DNA from: Mayfieldus sp963841445
Lineage (GTDB): Bacteria > Actinomycetota > Thermoleophilia > Solirubrobacterales > 70-9
Direction of reading: 5' to 3'
DNA: 64,000 bases
Assembly: GCA_963841445.1 (NCBI GenBank)
Contig: CAWJCP010000001.1
Span: 372,001 to 436,000 of the forward strand
A model generated the notes under the pieces. That model searched no databases. It was not told the origin of the DNA and saw only the letters and a list, made by a program, of their open reading frames with translations. Of this stretch, positions 18,260 through 25,556 are shown in pieces (within the stretch, counting starts at the first letter, position 1; every line of letters begins with the position of its first letter). The position numbers were made by a program, and so were the translations under genes.

Positions 18260-18929
18260 CGAGCACCCAAAACCAGAGGTCGGGACCTTCGCGGGCCAGG
18301 AGCCCGCAAAGCCCGATCCGCCCGGCTACTTCCCCGGCGAGTCGATGACTCGCCGGCGCGCCTTCACCGTCGCGGTGCAGGCGCTCGGCGGCGTCGCCGG
18401 CGCGGCCGTCGCCTTGCCGGCGATCGGCTTCGCGGTTGCCCCGATCTTCCATCGCGGCAAGGAGCGCTGGGAGGCCGTCGGCCCGGTCGCCGACTTCAAC
18501 GCCGATGACTACAAGCAGACCACGATCACCGCGGTCCAGGGAATCGGCGAGGCCGGCAAGACGACGGCTTTCGTCCGCCGCGGCTCGAAGCTCTTTCACG
18601 AGAACCCGAGCGAGTTCGTCGCGGTCTCGTCGCGCTGTGTGCACGCTGGCTGCCCGGTCACCTACGTGCAGGCGGCGGGCAATTTCGTCTGTCCCTGTCA
18701 CGGCGGCGTCTATGACTTCGAGGGCAAGCGGATCGGCGGCCCGCCGGTGCGACCGCTCGACCGCTTCCAGACCCGTGTGCGCGCCGGTAAGGTCGAGGTC
18801 GGCCCTCGCTACAGCGTCACCTCCCAGCTCGAGCCGGTGCGGGCCCGCGACCCCGGCGAGTTCGTCGGCGGGATCTGGGACTACATCTATCCGCCCCGCC
18901 CGTCGACCTTCCCACCGCCGAGCGGATGA
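18252..18929 (+). CDS. qcrA: Rieske iron-sulfur subunit of the menaquinol:cytochrome c reductase
   Basis: 225 residues. The N-terminus has a twin-arginine motif (SMTRRRAFTV, residues 31-40) before a hydrophobic helix (GGVAGAAVALPAIGFAVAP), consistent with Tat export and a membrane anchor. The [2Fe-2S] ligands are Cys129 and His131 in RCVHAGC and Cys147 and His150 in CPCHGG, with Cys134 and Cys149 forming the usual disulfide. GTG 18252 is preferred to TTG 18228 because it overlaps the preceding gene only slightly and gives a normal N-terminus. It is first of three bc-complex genes. Its Tat signal matches the tatA-tatC pair 5 kb downstream. Confidence 0.93.
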   Translation: MADEHPKPEVGTFAGQEPAKPDPPGYFPGESMTRRRAFTVAVQALGGVAGAAVALPAIGFAVAPIFHRGKERWEAVGPVADFNADDYKQTTITAVQGIGEAGKTTAFVRRGSKLFHENPSEFVAVSSRCVHAGCPVTYVQAAGNFVCPCHGGVYDFEGKRIGGPPVRPLDRFQTRVRAGKVEVGPRYSVTSQLEPVRARDPGEFVGGIWDYIYPPRPSTFPPPSG

Positions 18930-18945
18930 GCAGAGTGAGTAGCCG

Positions 18946-19866
18946 ATGAAGCTCCCCGACCAACTGATCCCCGGACCGCTGCGCAAGCCGGCCAAGCCGG
19001 GCGCCAACGGCGGGGCGCGCGGGCCGGCGCCGGCCAACCTCAAGGACGAGCCGCCGCAGCGCCCGAGCCACTCCGACAAGCTCGTCGAGGACTCGATCGA
19101 GGGCGCCAAGGACGTCGTCGGCTGGGTCGACCAGCGCACCGGCGCCTCGGGCTTCCTCACCGGGATGCTCTACCGCAAGGTCCCGAAGGGGACCAACTGG
19201 TACTACACGCTCGGCTCGGCGACCCTTTTCGCCTTCCTGATCCAGGCGATCACCGGCGTCTTCCTGGCGATGTTCTACACCCCCTCGCCGACCCAGGCGC
19301 CGCAGTCGATCGACCACATCGACAACGGGGTCTTCCTCGGCGCGTTCGTGCACGGAATGCACAAGTGGGGCGCCAGCGTGATGATCATCCTGATCTTCGT
19401 GCACATGGCGCGCGTCTTCTTCTTCGGCGCCTACAAGTACCCGCGCGAGCTCAATTGGGTGATCGGCGTGGTGCTGCTGATCCTGACCATGATCATGGGC
19501 CTGACCGGCTACCTGCTGCCATTCGACCAGCGATCCTTCTGGGCCACCGTCGTCGCCAGCAACATCACCGGCACCGGCCCGGTGCTTGGCCCCTACCTGG
19601 CCGACTTTCTGCGCGCCGGGCCGGATATCGGGGCGACCACCCTGTCGCGCTTCTACTCGATCCACATGCTGCTGATCCCAGGGGCGATGTTCGCGCTGAT
19701 CGGCGCCCACCTCTACCTGGTCGTGAAGCTGGGCACAACGGCGCCGCCGTGGCTGAAGGCGGAGCGACCCCAAGCGGCGCTGCCCGTGGAGCGGGTGAGC
19801 GCCGGCGCCAACGGCGCTGGGGGCAACGGCGCCCGTCCAAACGGCGGCGGAGCCGCTTCGAGCTGA
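18946..19866 (+). CDS. qcrB: Cytochrome b (N-terminal, b6-like) subunit QcrB
   Basis: 306 residues. After a 75-residue hydrophilic N-terminal extension come four membrane helices holding two b hemes. The ligand histidines are visible in pairs: His139 (HGMHKWGASVM) and His153 (FVHMARVF) in the second helix, His240 (RFYSIHMLLIP) and His255 (IGAHLYLVVKL) in the fourth. The Qo region GLTGYLLPFDQRSFWATVV is present. The C-terminal tail is glycine/asparagine-rich. Cytochrome b is split here: this gene has only the N-terminal part, and the C-terminal part is in the next gene, as in the Bacillus menaquinol:cytochrome c reductase. The ATG start lies 16 bases after the Rieske stop. Confidence 0.93.
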   Translation: MKLPDQLIPGPLRKPAKPGANGGARGPAPANLKDEPPQRPSHSDKLVEDSIEGAKDVVGWVDQRTGASGFLTGMLYRKVPKGTNWYYTLGSATLFAFLIQAITGVFLAMFYTPSPTQAPQSIDHIDNGVFLGAFVHGMHKWGASVMIILIFVHMARVFFFGAYKYPRELNWVIGVVLLILTMIMGLTGYLLPFDQRSFWATVVASNITGTGPVLGPYLADFLRAGPDIGATTLSRFYSIHMLLIPGAMFALIGAHLYLVVKLGTTAPPWLKAERPQAALPVERVSAGANGAGGNGARPNGGGAASS

Positions 19867-19887
19867 CGAGGACGGCGGGGAGGCGAC

Positions 19888-20592
19888 TTGGACAACCGCG
19901 CGAAGGAGGAGTACCTCCAGGAGTACGAGGTCCTGAAGAAGAAGGGAAAGCCCTTCTTCCCCTACGCGGTGCTGAAGGACTCGGCGATGGCGCTGATCGT
20001 GGTCGTGGTCGTGATCGCGATGTCGCTGATCCTCGGCGCCGAGCAGGGGCCACAGGTCGACCCGACGACGACGACCTACGTGCCGCGGCCGGACTGGTAC
20101 TTCTTCTTCCTCTTCGAGCTCTTGCGGGTCTTCAGGACCCACCCCTACTGGACCCCGCTCGCGACCGTCGGGATCCCCACGGTCGCGATGGTCATGCTGC
20201 TGCTGCTCCCCTTCTACGACCGCGGCCGGGAGCGCAACCCGCTGCGGCGGCCGATCGCGACCACGGCCGGGATCCTGACCATCCTCACGATGGCCTACCT
20301 GACCCTGGCCGGCGCCGACTCCGGCTCGCCGCTGGAGATCGACATGACGGTGGCCAAGCAATACGAGCCGGGCAAGCAGGTAGTCGCCCAGTCGGGCTGC
20401 CTGTCCTGTCACAAGCTGGGCACGAACGGGAACAACGGTCCAGGCCCGGAGCTGTCTGAGATCGGGGCCCGGATCCCGCGGGCGGCGATCATCCGCTCGC
20501 TGCAGATCGGCCCGGGAATCATGCCTTCCTACAAGGACCTGCCGCAGAAGAAGCTCGACGACGCGGCCGCCTTCCTCTCATCGCTGCACTGA
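19888..20592 (+). CDS. qcrC: QcrC-type subunit: cytochrome b C-terminal (subunit IV) fused to cytochrome c domain
   Basis: 234 residues. Residues about 1-145 are the subunit-IV-like part with three membrane helices and the Qo-site segment YVPRPDWYFFFLFELLRVFR, which carries a PDWY variant of the usual PEWY motif. Residues about 150-234 form a c-type cytochrome domain with the heme-binding CLSCH and a methionine in GPGIMPSYKDLPQKK as likely sixth ligand. The c domain would face outward. The start TTG at 19888 is taken from the MDNRAKEEYLQEYEVLKKKG beginning. The qcrABC layout is of the Bacillus type and differs from the diheme QcrC supercomplex of Corynebacterium and Mycobacterium. Confidence 0.92.
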   Translation: MDNRAKEEYLQEYEVLKKKGKPFFPYAVLKDSAMALIVVVVVIAMSLILGAEQGPQVDPTTTTYVPRPDWYFFFLFELLRVFRTHPYWTPLATVGIPTVAMVMLLLLPFYDRGRERNPLRRPIATTAGILTILTMAYLTLAGADSGSPLEIDMTVAKQYEPGKQVVAQSGCLSCHKLGTNGNNGPGPELSEIGARIPRAAIIRSLQIGPGIMPSYKDLPQKKLDDAAAFLSSLH

Positions 20593-20624
20593 GGCCATCA
20601 GGCGGCGGTCCCCAGCGTGCCTCG

Positions 20625-21365
20625 ATGACGACGCCCGGCTCGGCGCGTCCGCAGCGCAGCTCCGAGCAGTTCGCTTCGCAGGTGAACCGGATGTTCGACC
20701 GCATCGCCGGTCGCTACGACGCGATGAACTCGCTGATGACGGCCGGGCTTCACCATCGCTGGCGCCAGCGCACGGCGCTCCGTGCCGAGCTGCATGAGGG
20801 AGAAAGCGCCCTTGACGTCTGTTGCGGCACCGGCGACCTGGCGCTGGAGCTGGCCGGGCACGTGGGGCCGGCGGGAACGGTGGTGGGCTGCGACTTCTCG
20901 CAGCCGATGCTCGAGCTTGCGCGGGCGAAGTCGATCGAGCGCTGGGCGACCAACGTCCGCTTCGAGCTCGCCGACGCGCTGGCGCTGCCCTACGAGGACA
21001 GCTCCTTCGACGCCGCGACGGTCGGCTTCGGAGTCCGAAACCTTGCCGACCTCGACCGCGGCCTGCGCGAGATGACGCGGGTGCTGAAGCCCGGCGGGCG
21101 GATCGTGATCCTCGAGATCACCCAGCCGACCCGCCCGCCGCTCTCGACCTTCTACTCGCTGTGGTTCGATCGCATCGTGCCGCTGATGGGATTGCTTGCC
21201 GGCGATCGTGACGCCTACTCGTACCTGCCCGAGTCGGTGCGCAGCTTCCCCTCGCCGCGCCTCCTCGCCGAGCGCATGGACGCCGCGGGGCTGGAGCGGA
21301 TCCGGGTGACGGTGCTGGCCGGCGGAATCATCGCGATCCACAGCGGCGCCAGAAGGCCCGAATGA
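20625..21365 (+). CDS. menG: Demethylmenaquinone methyltransferase (UbiE/MenG)
   Basis: 246-residue class I SAM methyltransferase that completes menaquinone by C-methylation. Signatures: NRMFDRIAGRYDAMNSLMTA at residues 21-40, the SAM loop SALDVCCGTGDLALELAG, TVGFGVRNLADLDRGLREM and the post-motif RVLKPGGRIVILEITQP. The C-terminus SYLPESVRSFPSPRLLAERM is typical of UbiE/MenG. Neighbouring quinol oxidase genes and the prenyl synthase make menaquinone the likely quinone. The stop overlaps the start of the polyprenyl synthase (ATGA). Confidence 0.94.
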   Translation: MTTPGSARPQRSSEQFASQVNRMFDRIAGRYDAMNSLMTAGLHHRWRQRTALRAELHEGESALDVCCGTGDLALELAGHVGPAGTVVGCDFSQPMLELARAKSIERWATNVRFELADALALPYEDSSFDAATVGFGVRNLADLDRGLREMTRVLKPGGRIVILEITQPTRPPLSTFYSLWFDRIVPLMGLLAGDRDAYSYLPESVRSFPSPRLLAERMDAAGLERIRVTVLAGGIIAIHSGARRPE

Positions 21366-22360
21366 CACCGCGCCACTCCGCGGTGCCGCCTCCGGTCACC
21401 GCGGTCATGGACGCGGCAAGCGCCTGGCTGCCGGCTCGTCTCGGGGCGGTCGAGAGTGCGCTGCGAGAAGCGACGGCCGGACACGGGCCGGCGCTGGAGC
21501 GCGACGCGTCGGCGACCCTGCTCGCGGGGGGCAAGCGGCTGCGGCCGCTCTTGGTCCTGCTTTGCGGCGGCTCCGCCGGCGCCGAGGCGGCGGTGCGCGC
21601 CGCCACCGCGGTCGAGCTCGTGCACATGGCGACCCTCGTCCACGACGACGTGCTCGACCAGGCGCCGCTGCGCCGCGGCCGCCCCACGGTTGCCGCGACG
21701 TCTGGACGCGCGGGCGCGACCGCCACCGGCGACCTGCTCTTCTCGCGGGCTTTTGCGCTGATCGCCGAGGCCGGCGACGTCGACCAGGTGGCGCTTCTCA
21801 GCGCAGCCTCGGTGGCGCTTGCGGAGGGCGAGCTCGCGCAGCGTCACGACGAGTTCGACACCTCAATCGACGCGGAGCGCTACATGCACCGCTGCCGGCT
21901 GAAGACCGCGCGCCTCTTCGAGTGCGCCTGCCGGATGGGCTGGATCTCGAGGTCCGGCTCGGCCGACGGTGTCGGTGGCGAGAAGCTGCGCGAGTTCGGC
22001 AACCGCATCGGCCTCGCGTTCCAGCTCCTCGACGACGTCCTCGACGTCACCGGCCCGCCGGAACGGACTGGAAAGGCGCGTGGCACGGATCTGCTGGACG
22101 GGACCGTGACCCTGCCGCTGATCCTGGCGATTCGGCGCGATCCCGCGCTCGCGGTGGTCGAGTTGCGCGGGATCGACGCGGCCGAGGCGGAGCGGGTCTG
22201 CGATCAGATCGCCGCGAGCGGGGCTCTCGAGGAGGTTCGCGAGCAGGCGCTGGAGCTGGTCGCCGCAGCGAAGCGAAGCCTCGCCGCCGCGGGCATCGAC
22301 GACGAGCAGCGAGCGCTGCTCGAAATGGTTGCGGATGGGGTGGTCGATAGATATGGGTAG
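21362..22360 (+). CDS. Polyprenyl diphosphate synthase (trans-prenyltransferase)
   Basis: 332 residues, complete. The first aspartate-rich motif is LVHDDVLD with the following RRGRPTVAA. The second is AFQLLDDVLDVTG. The lysine/arginine substrate motif GGKRLRPLLVLL is near residue 57. Such enzymes extend farnesyl diphosphate with isopentenyl diphosphate to the long chain of menaquinone. Chain length cannot be read with confidence; the residues before the first DDxxD (ELVHMATLVHDD) are small, which fits a long product. It is co-transcribed with menG by a four-base overlap, so chain and head-group steps of menaquinone synthesis are together. Confidence 0.93.
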   Translation: MTPRHSAVPPPVTAVMDAASAWLPARLGAVESALREATAGHGPALERDASATLLAGGKRLRPLLVLLCGGSAGAEAAVRAATAVELVHMATLVHDDVLDQAPLRRGRPTVAATSGRAGATATGDLLFSRAFALIAEAGDVDQVALLSAASVALAEGELAQRHDEFDTSIDAERYMHRCRLKTARLFECACRMGWISRSGSADGVGGEKLREFGNRIGLAFQLLDDVLDVTGPPERTGKARGTDLLDGTVTLPLILAIRRDPALAVVELRGIDAAEAERVCDQIAASGALEEVREQALELVAAAKRSLAAAGIDDEQRALLEMVADGVVDRYG

Positions 22361-22388
22361 GCCGTGTCGGCCTAAAGGGACCCATTGC

Positions 22389-22403
22389 GGCGGCTTCGCC
22401 GCC
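22389..22403. terminator. GC-rich hairpin after the polyprenyl synthase gene
   Basis: GGCGGC-TTC-GCCGCC, a 6-bp perfect stem 28 bases after the stop. No T-run follows, so it is a weak terminator candidate. The identical 15-base element occurs in reverse complement at 46413-46427. Confidence 0.4.
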
Positions 22404-22438
22404 TGACATGCATCTGCCGCTCCACTTCGTTTCGCGGC

Positions 22439-22780
22439 CTAAAAATCTTCGGGGAGGATCAGGTCGCTCTGCAGGGCGGCGATGAAGCGGTCGGCAGCCT
22501 CCTGCATGTTGGCCTGCTCCAGCGAGCGCAGCTCCTCGGCGAGCTCGCGGGTGCCGAAGTCGAGCCGCTCGTCATAGTCGTCGATCGAGCTCTCGCGGTG
22601 GACGTCGTCGCCGTGCCACTCGCACTCCGGGCAGCGGCGCCAGAGACGCCACTCGTCGCGGCTGGCGACCTGCTCCCAGGCGACCGGCTGGACGAGCTCG
22701 GAGGTGCACTGCGGGCAAACGTGAAGGTGAGCCTTCTCGGGGCTCCGCGGGGTCTGGGTGGGGCCTTCGTTGGCTGCCAT
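22439..22780 (-). CDS. Hypothetical zinc-ribbon protein
   Basis: 113 residues from ATG 22780 (MAANEGPTQTPRSPEKAHLH). Two cysteine pairs, HVCPQCTSELV and RRCPECEWHGDD, separated by 32 residues, form a likely zinc ribbon. The rest is an acidic helical tail (RELAEELRSLEQANMQEAA). A start four codons earlier (22792) is also possible. The much longer open frame upstream, to 23716, is antisense to dcd and is not coding. It is divergent from dcd, sharing a 141-base intergenic region with an inverted repeat TTTTCG-N9-CGAAAA at 22825-22845. The role is unknown. Confidence 0.75.
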   Translation of the reverse strand: MAANEGPTQTPRSPEKAHLHVCPQCTSELVQPVAWEQVASRDEWRLWRRCPECEWHGDDVHRESSIDDYDERLDFGTRELAEELRSLEQANMQEAADRFIAALQSDLILPEDF

Positions 22781-22876
22781 TTCGATCCGCATATCGGGAC
22801 ATCGGTACCTCGGGTTGACCCCACTTTTCGAAGATCCTCCGAAAACCCTGATTACCGGGTAGGCAGGCATCGTCAA

Positions 22877-22882
22877 TAGACT
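22877..22882 (+). promoter_or_regulatory. -10-like element upstream of dcd
   Basis: TAGACT, ten bases before a 12-codon upstream ATG frame and 39 bases before the dcd GTG. A transcript would start near 22889. Confidence 0.4.
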
Positions 22883-22892
22883 GGATTCGCCC

Positions 22893-22931
22893 ATGGATGA
22901 GCCGACCTTTGCGCCCCTGCCGTGGTCCTGA
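22893..22931 (+). CDS. Possible 12-codon upstream ORF overlapping the dcd start
   Basis: ATG at 22893 begins a 12-residue peptide MDEPTFAPLPWS whose TGA (22929-22931) lies ten bases inside dcd. It would be near-leaderless. It could couple ribosomes onto the dcd GTG, which has no good Shine-Dalgarno, or it may be chance. Confidence 0.25.
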   Translation: MDEPTFAPLPWS

Positions 22932-23509
22932 GCGACCGCACGATCAGGCAGGAGATCGAGGCCGGCCGCATCGTTTTCGATCCCTACGAGCCGGCGATGG
23001 TGCAGCCGTCGAGCGTCGATGTGCGGGTCGACGGCAAGTTCCGGGTTTTCCATAACGCCCGCTACCCGTACATCGACGTGCGCGAGCCGATGGAGGATCT
23101 CACCGAGCTGGTCGAGATCGGCGCCGAGGACAAGTTCATCCTGCATCCGGGCGAGTTCGTGCTCGGCCAGACGCTCGAGCGGGTCCGCCTGCCTGACGAT
23201 CTCGTCGCGCGGCTGGAGGGAAAGAGCTCGCTCGGGCGGCTCGGGCTGCTGATCCATTCGACCGCCGGGTTCGTCGATGCGGGCTTCGAGGGCAACCTGA
23301 CCCTGGAGCTCTCCAATGTCGCCAACCTGCCGATCACGATCTACCTCGGGATGCCGATCGGCCAGATCTCCTTCATGCGCATGGACGGGCCGGTCGAGAG
23401 CCCCTACGGCTCCGGCGCCGCCGGGAGCAAGTACCAGGGCCAAGCGGAGCCGACGCCGAGTCGCTACCACCTCAATTTCGAGCCCAGCGCCACCGACGGC
23501 GGGTCCTGA
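22922..23509 (+). CDS. dcd: dCTP deaminase
   Basis: 195 residues, complete. Deaminates dCTP to dUTP for thymidylate synthesis; actinobacterial members can also cleave dUTP to dUMP. The N-terminus VLSDRTIRQEIEAGRI matches the family. The substrate-binding and catalytic block LEGKSSLGRLGLLIHSTAGF with the following VDAGFEGNLTLELSN is fully conserved, including the serine/arginine pair and the glutamate. The C-terminus GSKYQGQAEPTPSRYH closes the active site. The start is GTG 22922. No ribosome-binding site is seen, and an upstream short frame overlaps the start. Confidence 0.95.
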   Translation: MVLSDRTIRQEIEAGRIVFDPYEPAMVQPSSVDVRVDGKFRVFHNARYPYIDVREPMEDLTELVEIGAEDKFILHPGEFVLGQTLERVRLPDDLVARLEGKSSLGRLGLLIHSTAGFVDAGFEGNLTLELSNVANLPITIYLGMPIGQISFMRMDGPVESPYGSGAAGSKYQGQAEPTPSRYHLNFEPSATDGGS

Positions 23510-23542
23510 ACGCAGATCTGCCGGGCGAGGGGCCAACGCCGG

Positions 23543-23548
23543 TACCAT
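23543..23548 (+). promoter_or_regulatory. -10-like element of tatA (leaderless)
   Basis: TACCAT, seven bases before the tatA ATG at 23556. Confidence 0.4.
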
Positions 23549-23555
23549 TTCCGTG

Positions 23556-23810
23556 ATGCCCGGCAATATCGGTTTGCCCGAGATCCTCGTCGTCCTGGTG
23601 ATCGCCCTGATCGTCTTCGGGCCCAAGCGCCTGCCCGAGCTCGGCCGCTCGCTGGGCAAGGGAATCAACGAGTTCAAGGGCGCGATGAGCGGTGAGCATG
23701 AGGACGAGGAGGACAAGGAGATGCGCGAGCTGCATCAGTCCAAGGCTGCCGCGGAGGCCGAAGCGGTCGAGTCCGCGGAGGCCGAGGTAGTCACCGAGAA
23801 GCGGGCCTAG
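23556..23810 (+). CDS. tatA: Sec-independent protein translocase TatA
   Basis: 84-residue Tat pore-forming subunit. A short N-terminus, one membrane helix (LPEILVVLVIALIVF) and the conserved hinge FGPKRLPELGRSLGKGINEF are followed by an amphipathic helix and a long acidic tail (EDEEDKEMRELHQSKAAAEA). The last part is rich in Glu/Ala. ATG 23556 is chosen because it begins the helix directly and has TACCAT seven bases upstream. It is followed by tatC, so both Tat components come from one unit; the Rieske protein encoded 5 kb upstream is a probable client. Confidence 0.94.
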   Translation: MPGNIGLPEILVVLVIALIVFGPKRLPELGRSLGKGINEFKGAMSGEHEDEEDKEMRELHQSKAAAEAEAVESAEAEVVTEKRA

Positions 23811-23822
23811 GGGGCCCTTCCG

Positions 23823-24590
23823 GTGCCCCGCCTTTCGGCGGTCCGCCACGAGGATCGCATGACCCTCGTCGAGCATCTCGACGAGCTGCGCGCCCGCCTG
23901 ATCGTCTCGATCGCGGTCTTCGTGATCGCGCTGGCGCTCTGCTTCTGGCAGAGCGACCGGCTGCTCGATCTCGCCAACGGTCCACTCCCGGCTGACCACG
24001 AGAAGCTGCTCACCCTCAGCGTCACCGAGCCGTTCACGACCACGCTGACGATCTCGGTCTACGGCGCCCTGCTGCTCTCCCTGCCGATCATCCTCTACCA
24101 GCTCTACGCCTACGTGCTGCCCGCGTTCAGCGAGCGCGAGCGCCGCGTCGTCACCCCGATCCTGCTCGCGATCCCGCTGCTCTTCGTGGCCGGCGTCGTC
24201 TTCGCCTATTTCGTCGTCATGCCTGCGGCGACCAAGTTCCTGCTCCACTTCAACGAGGACCAGTTCAACGTCCAGGTCCGGGCTCGCGACTACTACTCGT
24301 TCTTCTCCACCACCATGCTCGCGGTCGGAGTGATCTTCCAGCTGCCGGTCGGCATCCTCGCCGCCACCCGGCTCGGCTTCGTGACCCCGAAGCAGCTCTC
24401 GTCGAACCGCCGCTACGCGATTCTGCTGATCTCGATCGTCGCCGCGGCGCTGCCCGGTGTCGACCCCGTGACGATGCTGATCGAGATGGTGCCGCTGGTG
24501 GCGCTGTATGAGTTGAGTATCTTGCTTGCCCGCCTCTTCGGGACTCCCTCGAGCGGGCGAATGCCCGAGCCCTCCACCCAGGAGCGTTAA
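23823..24590 (+). CDS. tatC: Sec-independent protein translocase TatC
   Basis: About 243-255 residues, six membrane helices. The family signature MTLVEHLDELRARLIVSIAV is at the N-terminus, and ATG 23859 just before it is a likely alternative start to GTG 23823. The second conserved block is SVTEPFTTTLTISVYGALLL with LPIILYQLYAYVLPAFSERE, and the acidic residue in the loop FLLHFNEDQFNVQVRARDYY is present. TatC recognises twin-arginine signal peptides. The stop is followed two bases later by the next gene. Confidence 0.94.
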   Translation: MPRLSAVRHEDRMTLVEHLDELRARLIVSIAVFVIALALCFWQSDRLLDLANGPLPADHEKLLTLSVTEPFTTTLTISVYGALLLSLPIILYQLYAYVLPAFSERERRVVTPILLAIPLLFVAGVVFAYFVVMPAATKFLLHFNEDQFNVQVRARDYYSFFSTTMLAVGVIFQLPVGILAATRLGFVTPKQLSSNRRYAILLISIVAAALPGVDPVTMLIEMVPLVALYELSILLARLFGTPSSGRMPEPSTQER

Positions 24591-24592
24591 GC

Positions 24593-25402
24593 GTGGCGAA
24601 AAGCAGCGAGCACAAGATGCTGTTCGACATCCGCGGTCGCCGCAAGCGGGTGATCCAGGTCGTCTACGCGGTGCTGGCCGCCCTGATGGGATTGAGCCTC
24701 TTCACCGTGGTCGGGCCGGTCAACCTCGGCGATCTGATCGGCGGCGGCGGCGGCTCGAGCAGCAGCAGCGCCTTCACCGACCAGGCGGAGCAGATTGAGC
24801 GCAAGCTGGCCAAGGATCCGCGCAACGAGACCCTGCTGCTGCGCGACATCAGGGCTCGCTCCACGGCCGCCACCGCGGAGATCCAAAGCGATCCGGCGAC
24901 GGGTGCGCAGAATGGGATCACCCAGGAGGGCCTTGACAGCTACCGGAAGGCCGGTGACGCCTGGATCCGTTACATGAAGCTGAACCCCAAGCAGCCAAGC
25001 CCGAGCGTCGCTCAGCTTGCCGCGACGGCGCTGCTCAACAGCAGCAACTTCACCGAGATCGACACCAGGGTGAAGAGCGCCGCCGAGGCGCAGGCGATCT
25101 ACGCGAAGGCGCGCCCGAGCCCGAACTCCTATCTCACCCTTGCGCAGCTCCGCTACCTGATCGGCGACACGAAGGGCGCCGCGCAGGCCGGCGAGCAGGC
25201 CAAGCAGCAAGCGCCAGCAGCGCAGCGCAAGCTGATCGACCAGACTCTCAACCAGTACGCCAAGCAGAGCGCCCAGCTGCGCAAGCAGGCCAAGAAGGCG
25301 ACGAAGGCCCAGAGTGGCAATCGCGCCGCCGCCAAGCAGGCGCTCGAGAACCCGTTCGGCGGCCTCGCCGGCGGCGGCACCGGCACTGCCTCGGCGCCCT
25401 AG
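24593..25402 (+). CDS. Membrane-anchored TPR-like hypothetical protein
   Basis: 269 residues starting at GTG 24593. One N-terminal membrane helix (VIQVVYAVLAALMGLSLFTV) is followed by a glycine/serine linker and an extracytoplasmic helical region (residues 60-210) with TPR-like pairs, for example AGDAWIRYMKLNPKQPSPSV and YLTLAQLRYLIGDTKGAAQA. The C-terminus is rich in Lys/Gln/Ala and ends GGGTGTASAP. A scaffold role for exported proteins is possible given the position after tatC, but nothing more specific can be said. Confidence 0.75.
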   Translation: MAKSSEHKMLFDIRGRRKRVIQVVYAVLAALMGLSLFTVVGPVNLGDLIGGGGGSSSSSAFTDQAEQIERKLAKDPRNETLLLRDIRARSTAATAEIQSDPATGAQNGITQEGLDSYRKAGDAWIRYMKLNPKQPSPSVAQLAATALLNSSNFTEIDTRVKSAAEAQAIYAKARPSPNSYLTLAQLRYLIGDTKGAAQAGEQAKQQAPAAQRKLIDQTLNQYAKQSAQLRKQAKKATKAQSGNRAAAKQALENPFGGLAGGGTGTASAP

Positions 25403-25411
25403 AAGCGTTCC

Positions 25412-25417
25412 TATACT
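25412..25417 (+). promoter_or_regulatory. -10 element of tRNA-Lys
   Basis: TATACT at the end of the upstream gene. A start near 25424 would place a hairpin (25427-25443) in the tRNA leader. Confidence 0.5.
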
Positions 25418-25426
25418 TGAACCTGG

Positions 25427-25443
25427 CCTCGGGAACCCCGAGG
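25427..25443 (+). terminator. Hairpin between the TPR-like gene and tRNA-Lys
   Basis: CCTCGG-GAACC-CCGAGG, a 6-bp perfect stem. It may end upstream transcription or be part of the tRNA precursor leader. There is no T-run. Confidence 0.4.
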
Positions 25444-25456
25444 CTGCTGTTCGAGC

Positions 25457-25529
25457 GGGCCGTTAGCTCAACTGGCAGAGCAGGAGACTCTTAATCTCAA
25501 GGTTGAAGGTTCGAGTCCTTCACGGCCCA
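25457..25529 (+). tRNA. tRNA-Lys (CUU anticodon)
   Basis: A 73-base cloverleaf. Acceptor stem GGGCCGT/ACGGCCC, D stem GCTC/GAGC, anticodon loop CTCTTAA (anticodon CTT), T arm GAAGG-TTCGAGT-CCTTC, discriminator A, no encoded CCA. The outermost pair of the anticodon stem is a G-A mismatch. A terminator hairpin follows directly. Confidence 0.96.
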
Positions 25530-25534
25530 TGCAA

Positions 25535-25556
25535 AAGCCCCGCTAACGCGGGGTTT
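25535..25556 (+). terminator. Intrinsic terminator of tRNA-Lys
   Basis: CCCCGC-TAAC-GCGGGG, a 6-bp GC stem with a tetraloop, extended by A-T pairs and followed by TTTCG. It is the clearest factor-independent terminator in the window. Confidence 0.75.

Noticed and set aside
22781..23716. Upstream extension of the zinc-ribbon frame to 425 codons
   Set aside because: Antisense to dcd and tatA; only the last 113 codons have protein-like composition and cysteine pairs.
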